Source: Beroe ovata
Lineage: Eukaryota > Ctenophora > Nuda > Beroida > Beroidae
Reading direction: 5' to 3'
Assembly (NCBI GenBank): GCA_946803715.1
Contig: CAMPET010000179.1
Location: 116,927-127,193 of the forward strand
DNA length: 10,267 nucleotides
Below are positions 6,044 through 10,267 of the stretch, piece by piece; positions within the stretch are counted from its first letter, which is position 1; each line of letters starts with the position of its first letter. A program made the translations under genes and the position numbers. The notes beneath the pieces are model-generated. The model saw nothing but the letters and a program-made list of their open reading frames with translations. It was not told the origin of the DNA and ran no database searches.

Positions 6044-7003
6044 ATGCTCCAATCAAATATCATCATGGAGAAGGTCTCTGGTTATTATGTAAAGGATGTT
6101 GCAGTTAATTGGCATGGGACCAAGATGGCAGTGTGCTCCAACAATGTTGTCAGTATTTGGAGTAGTAACAGTGAACAATGCTGGGTCAAAGATGATGTGG
6201 GTATTGAGCTTGATAAGCAGAAAATTGTAGAACGTCTATCATGGGCACATCCTGAATTTGGACAAGTTCTTGCAGTCTGTACCAAAAATGAGATTACTAT
6301 ATGGGAGTTCAAATCAAGTGACTCAGGAGGTCAATGGTTCAACAGAACAACACCAGCAATTAATGAACCTCGCTACATTGTGATCAATGATGTTAAGTTT
6401 AGTCCTTCATACTCAGGCATTGGAAGGTCTAGAGCTCTAGATTTAGCATATTGTACTGCTTACGGGCATTTGAAAATTCTGAGATGCAAGGATGCTCATC
6501 TTTTGAAAGATTGGGAGACTTTGAAAGATCTTTCTTTGAATGATAAAGATCAGTTCACATGTTTAGCATGGAATGTTACATGTAATTCAACTATGATAGC
6601 AGTTGGGACATCTGAAACTTCTTCCAAAGACACTAGGGGAGAGGTCAAGCTATTTGAATATGATGATTCCAAACAAGAATGGGTTTATCGGGAAGTAATT
6701 GCTAAAACCTATAATGGCCAAGTCAATGATATAGCTTTTGCTCCAAACCCTGGAAGATCATTTAATACTCTTGCAATTGCCTCATCAGACTTACAAGTCA
6801 TTGACTTCAAAACAACTGAGCATGGGAAAGTAAATCAAATACGCCAGGACCAGAATCAAATAGAGGTCTGGAAGTTAAGTTGGTCTAGTCTGGGAACAAC
6901 TTTATGTGCCACTGGTGATGATGGCTTGATTAGATTATGGAAAAATAATAATAAATGGGAATGTACCAATACTATCAAATGGGATGGATCTACTGTATCA
7001 TAA
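6044..7003 (+). CDS. SEH1L: SEH1-like nucleoporin / GATOR2 WD40 protein, intronless
   Basis: The continuous 319-aa frame starts at ATG 6044 (A at -3), which aligns with the human SEH1 start (25 versus 24 residues to the HG motif); an internal ATG at 6065 is an alternative. SEH1 is a WD40 propeller of the Nup107-160 (Y) complex and of GATOR2, where it completes its fold with a blade from Nup85 or MIOS. Diagnostic segments are WAHPEFGQVLAVC (67-79), NDVKFSP (115-121), MIAVG (184-188), FEYDDSKQEWVY (204-215), NDIAFAPNPGRSF..LAIAS (228-247) and VWKLSWSSLGTTLCATGDDG with LIRLWK (275-300). WD-like blades recur at about 16-40, 63-90, 113-148, 170-207, 227-255 and 274-300. The tail stops just after WDGSTVS, so the non-conserved C-terminus of vertebrate SEH1 (360-421 aa) is absent. 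Codons are markedly AT-rich compared with PINX1 and there are no introns, which suggests a retrocopy that kept its frame. SEC13 is a paralogue but fits less well. Confidence 0.88.
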   Translation: MLQSNIIMEKVSGYYVKDVAVNWHGTKMAVCSNNVVSIWSSNSEQCWVKDDVGIELDKQKIVERLSWAHPEFGQVLAVCTKNEITIWEFKSSDSGGQWFNRTTPAINEPRYIVINDVKFSPSYSGIGRSRALDLAYCTAYGHLKILRCKDAHLLKDWETLKDLSLNDKDQFTCLAWNVTCNSTMIAVGTSETSSKDTRGEVKLFEYDDSKQEWVYREVIAKTYNGQVNDIAFAPNPGRSFNTLAIASSDLQVIDFKTTEHGKVNQIRQDQNQIEVWKLSWSSLGTTLCATGDDGLIRLWKNNNKWECTNTIKWDGSTVS

Positions 7004-7233
7004 CAGTTTAGTATTTCAGATAGTTTGTATCTTTTTAATTATTTTCTACATCATTCAAGCTATTATCTAGATATGCTATGGAATGACAAATGTGACTGCC
7101 AGTTAAGTTAACAAGCTGGCAATTTTAATGCATTTGATCTATGTTTATTGATTGAAAATACAAACCAAACAAATATTTGAATCCATGATTCGTTGTATAA
7201 AACTATTGCACCTACAATATATTATGTAGATCT

Positions 7234-7239
7234 AATAAA
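7234..7239 (+). terminator. Poly(A) signal AATAAA after the SEH1-like gene
   Basis: AATAAA lies 231 bp beyond the stop codon in an AT-rich 3' flank and 112 bp before the next start codon. It is the first canonical hexamer after the stop, so it is the likely 3' end signal. The flank also contains a weak stem (TGCCAG…CTGGCA near 7097-7120). Confidence 0.5.
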
Positions 7240-7350
7240 AAAGTCTATGAATGCATAATTATATCACAATTGATTATTGTGGAAGTCTCATAGGTTAAAT
7301 GTTGCTCAAAATAGGGCCATTACAGTTCAAGTCTTTCCTAGCATGGGATT

Positions 7351-10131
7351 ATGGGTGCTAAATGTGTTCCTGAAAGTAATACATATGAACAAGTAATGCA
7401 GATTAACACTGTGAAATGCAGTGCAGCAGACTCTTTACCAGAAAATAATACAGTGAATGGAATCGGTGAATCTAGGCCTCTGAAGTGAGTATTCCTTGAT
7501 ACTTGATTTTAAAAATTCCTCCTCCTCATTCTACAAGTTGTTTAGATTACGCAATCAGATTAAATTATCTTTATCTATTTAGGAAGTCCAAAGGTAGATC
7601 ATCAGTGGGGAATGGTGGTCCAATTGGAAATGGCCATGTTGAGAATGGCACAGCTATCAATGGAGAGATACCAAATGGAGTAGTAGCCAATGGTTCATTA
7701 CCAAATGGTACATTACCAAATGGTACTCTGCCTGTCGAGGGAGTTTCTCAAAATGGTGTTGAAGAAGTGAAGAGTAATGGAGTCCTGCAGGGAGCAGAAA
7801 CGCAGAATATATCAGGAAGCAATTCAAGGAAACCCAGTTTCAAAGCCAATGGTTCCTCCAAAAATGGAGACAGCCTCTCCAGGTAAATGTTTCCAAAATC
7901 ACAGAAGTCTAGCATAAATTCTCACAGCACCAGCCTAAAGTCACGCTCTCATAGTTTCATCATCCTTTCTCCGGAATATATTGTTATATATGCTATGTGG
8001 GATGTGAGCCGATGTGAGTGTGTGTGAGTGTGTATGTATGTATGTATATGCTATAAGCTCTCTCCTCTCTCTCTTATATAGTAAATCTGTTAAATACTGC
8101 CTGTATTATGTAAGATGTAAGTCGTATAATATACACACACATGCGCTATCAGCCCTTCTTAGAGAGAGAGAGCAGCTGTATCTGGTATTATTTATGTGAT
8201 ATGTATGTATGACTGTGTGTGTGAGTGTGTGTGATTGTGTGTGTGTATGTGTGTGTGTGTGTGTGTGTGTATGTTAGCCTGTGTGGCCTTGTATCAATGT
8301 TATACGAATGTGCATGTTTGTATGTATGTATGTGTGCGTGGTATCAATGTTATACGAATTTGCATGTTTGTATGTATGTATGTGTGCGTTGTATCAATGT
8401 TTGTACGTGTAATGTGTATGTGAGTCATATAATATGTTCTGATATCTCAATGTGAGAACTGACTATATGTGAGGGTCTGCAGTATATCAAGTGCTGATAT
8501 ATCATATTGTTACTTAATCTTTGAGAATATATGCTTTCCATGTTGCTGTAAAGTGAGGGTTAAAAGTTTTTGAAATAAATGTATTAAACGGGGAACATTG
8601 TGTTTTATTGATCGATGCTTAATCAATGTATGTTAAGTTTCGATCCATGAAACACATGTTAACACCAAATACCAAATATCGATGTTGTGATATAGATGAC
8701 GTGTGTAATAATCTATGAATCGTGCCCATGTTATTTCTAACATGTTCCCAGTTTCAGGTCAACTTCTACCATGTCCAGTGGTTCCATTGCGAGCAACATC
8801 AGTCAGTTGTGTGAGAAGTACTTTATTCAGCCACTCATCCGGAGTCGGTCCCTCCCCACAAACATGCCACACAATAACGTGAGTCATGTATTGCTACGAG
8901 GAGGTTGCTTGAGCAACCACCCCGCCAAGCGTGTATACTGTATGTTGCCATGGCAACAATAGATTAGCAATTTGTTCCATAGCAACCATGACTGACAACT
9001 GTGTTTCAGACATCGACCCGATCTATGCCGTACATCCATCTCCGAAGGAGGAAGGGAAAATGTCTGAAGAAGTTTTGTATGCGGTTCCTGCCGCCCGCTG
9101 CGGCGTGCAGCGGCGTGGTGGCGTGCCAACTGACCATTGTCGCCGATAGGAACCTTGGAAAGCCCACACCAGGTTAACAATGATCTGAATTTCAACAATT
9201 CTCTGAGGATAAAAATCGCTCGTAAAATTATTCACTGGTGATCATTTCAAATTATTACCCAAATCAATTCCCTCTGCAGAAATATTCTGGAGACCCCGTC
9301 TCTCGGCGTATAAATTACAGTATAATTCTTTGGAAAACCAATTAATCCCCTCTGTCTCTCTCTCTCTCTCTCTCTTGCGAGAATGCGAGAGGTGTACTTG
9401 AGCTCTCCAGTGAATATATTCTCTCAATCTTAGGTCAATTAATATTCCCACCGCCGCCATCACTGCGTCTACACATAATAATGAAATGAGGGAGATTCTT
9501 GGTTTATATAATTGACTGAATATGAATATGAAATACGGAGGGAGGGAGGGAGGGAGGGAGAGGGAGAGAGGGAAGGATGGAGTGAGCATCTAAAGTTCAT
9601 GTTATTATGCCCGCATTAAGCCTGCATACATGCATAATTGTGACGAGAAATGTGGCGGTACCGCGGGTATAACGCTCCGGTTTAACGACACTCTCCGGTC
9701 ACGTGACACCCCCCGCTTCCATAGTAACACACTCTCCTCTCCTAGGCGACGGTACCAAACCGGTTTTCCCACTCGGGTTTAGCAAGGGAAATCCTGGACT
9801 TGAGCTCCGAAGTGGAATGCCGCCCGTGTGTAACGGTGCTAACACGGCCAAACTGAAAGAGCTGAGCGACGCTACGAGGCAGGAAGCGGTGGAAAAGGTA
9901 AAGGAAAACTTTCCTTGTGTTTAGAATTGATTGTCAGTGACAACTGAACACCTGACCCTCTCCTTAGCCGCCGTACAACTTCTTCATCTGTCACACGGAG
10001 GAGGATTACATCCCCTATGTGGACAAGTTGGTGAAGAAATGCGAGAAGGAGGACATTTCCATCTTCTCCCGGAGTTACTCGCTGCTGTGGGGCGATTCTC
10101 AGCGGGTGGATACCCAGCTAGCTATCAGCAG
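7351..10131 (+). CDS. N-terminally lipidated-type TIR-domain protein (5' part, gene runs off window)
   Basis: Six exons are visible: 7351-7484, 7583-7882, 8758-8878, 9010-9172, 9746-9897 and 9968-10131. Phases are 2,2,0,1,0, all compatible, and the last exon ends in phase 2 at AGCAG|gtacag, so coding continues past the window. ATG 7351 has a strong context (ATTATGG); a possible 5' UTR acceptor ends at 7341. The first 344 residues comprise: MGAKC at the start, a Gly2 and Cys5 arrangement typical of N-myristoylation plus palmitoylation; a low-complexity linker at about 50-110 with an Asn-Gly pair every 5-7 residues; a Ser-rich part (146-185); a basic and hydrophobic exon (186-239); and from about 293 a TIR-like start, YNFFICHTEED (box 1, compare FDAFICY..SD of MyD88) followed by VDKLVKKCEKEDISIF and LLWGD…TQLAIS (BB-loop region). 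TIR domains act in innate-immune signalling or as NAD+ hydrolases; the catalytic Glu region lies beyond the window, so enzyme versus adaptor is open. Membrane-tethered adaptors such as TRAM are an analogy only. The fourth exon is the least certain. Confidence 0.68.
8003..8282 (+). repeat. TG/TATG microsatellite tracts in TIR-gene intron 2
   Basis: Imperfect (TG)n and (TATG)n runs occupy about 8003-8048 and 8206-8282, with the longest pure GT run around 8249-8270. A short (AG)n tract is at 8161-8172. Open frames across this area are by-products of the repeats. The intron is 875 bp; its 3' half (8403-8757) is AT-rich with nothing recognisable. Confidence 0.9.
8291..8402 (+). repeat. 50-bp minisatellite, 2.2 copies
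   Basis: A 50-bp unit starting GTATCAATGTTATACGAAT occurs at 8291-8340 and 8341-8390 with two differences, and a partial third unit (GTATCAATGTTT) follows at 8391-8402. It includes TATG microsatellite and lies inside intron 2 of the TIR gene. Confidence 0.92.
8903..8957. promoter_or_regulatory. Perfect X-box palindrome and a related inverted repeat
   Basis: GTTGCCATGGCAAC at 8944-8957 is a perfect 14-bp palindrome equal to the textbook RFX X-box. At 8903-8918 GGTTGCT-TG-AGCAACC has the same half-sites with different spacing, and GTTCCATAGCAAC follows at 8974-8986. All lie in the 131-bp intron 3 of the TIR gene. RFX binding is inferred from motif identity. Confidence 0.6.
9355..9374 (+). repeat. 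(TC)10 microsatellite in TIR-gene intron 4
   Basis: A pure 20-bp TC dinucleotide run lies in the 573-bp intron (9173-9745). A minus-strand open frame covering this area is a low-complexity artefact. Confidence 0.9.
9537..9573 (+). repeat. (GGGA)n purine tract, G-quadruplex candidate
   Basis: Five GGG runs separated by single A residues (9540-9558) sit in a longer pure-purine tract on the + strand within intron 4 of the TIR gene. The short loops fit a stable intramolecular G-quadruplex in the pre-mRNA or DNA. Confidence 0.85.
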
Positions 10132-10165
10132 GTACAGAGCCATATGGACAGAGACACAGACGCAG

Positions 10166-10168
<3 letters not shown>

Positions 10169-10198
<30 letters not shown>
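10169..10198 (+). repeat. (CA)15 microsatellite after the TIR-like exon
   Basis: A pure CA run of 30 bp follows the donor at 10132, in the intron that leaves the window. The remainder up to 10267 is A/C-rich with no exon visible. Confidence 0.92.
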
Positions 10199-10202
<4 letters not shown>

Positions 10203-10267
10203 CACAACACCCAACCCCCACACATAACAACACAGAAGATCTCAAAAAAAAAATCAAAGGCGATTGG

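Noticed and set aside
8291-8402. CRISPR-like repeat array
   Set aside because: The 50-bp units are directly tandem with no spacers, in a eukaryotic intron: a minisatellite.
8014-8455. Cys/Val/Tyr-rich open frames over the TG repeats
   Set aside because: They are translations of microsatellite and minisatellite DNA inside an intron.
9242-9589. 115-codon minus-strand frame
   Set aside because: It consists of (GGGA)n and (TC)n translations plus AT-rich intron, with no protein resemblance.
1-10267. tRNA, rRNA or viral genes
   Set aside because: I looked for tRNA-like A/B-box pairs, conserved rRNA segments and viral or retroelement polymerase motifs and saw none.

Overview
The window looks like animal nuclear DNA, most likely from an early-branching or other compact-genome invertebrate such as a sponge. 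The reasons are three multi-exon genes with GT..AG introns of about 70-1460 bp, strong Kozak starts, animal gene families (PINX1, SEH1, a TIR-domain protein), many microsatellites and short non-autonomous DNA transposons. Nothing prokaryotic is visible (no operons or Shine-Dalgarno sites). The clade is an inference and is not proven by the sequence.

Layout. (1) 1-306: poly-A run and an unclassified direct repeat lying in an intron or upstream of gene A. (2) 307-2575 (+): the 3' end of an unrecognised gene (gene A), four exons with fully compatible phases, ending at a stop at 2573-2575. Its last intron (947-2409) contains, on the minus strand, a complete one-exon gene for a 259-aa single-pass membrane protein (gene B, 1124-1903). 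(3) 2845-4522 (+): a complete six-exon PINX1 orthologue of 201 aa with its G-patch, lacking the long C-terminal region of the vertebrate protein. (4) 4495-5608: a CpG-rich intergenic stretch. The 3' end of PINX1 and the following ~330 bp appear twice, joined exactly at the single N (4823). It also carries terminal-inverted-repeat mini-transposons, one of them with a 9-bp target duplication and a matching empty site in the other copy. (5) 6044-7003 (+): an intronless, AT-rich SEH1-like WD40 gene. (6) 7351-10131 and beyond (+): a multi-exon gene starting MGAKC (a lipidation-type N-terminus), then an Asn-Gly-rich linker, then the beginning of a TIR-like domain cut off by the window end.

The genes do not form an obvious pathway. 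PINX1 is a nucleolar/telomere and rRNA-processing factor. SEH1 belongs to the nuclear pore Y complex and to GATOR2. The TIR protein is a probable membrane-tethered signalling adaptor. Gene B has a tail with NPxF/Y, ITSM-like and PDZ-ligand motifs, as expected of a signalling or trafficking receptor. A recurrent signal across introns of genes A, PINX1 and TIR is a family of palindromes centred on CCATGG (GTTGCCATGGCAAC, GTAACCATGGTAAC, GTTTCCATGGAAAC) that resemble RFX X-boxes.

All exon structures below were derived by hand from splice signals, phase compatibility and, where possible, remembered family sequence. No search or RNA evidence was available.
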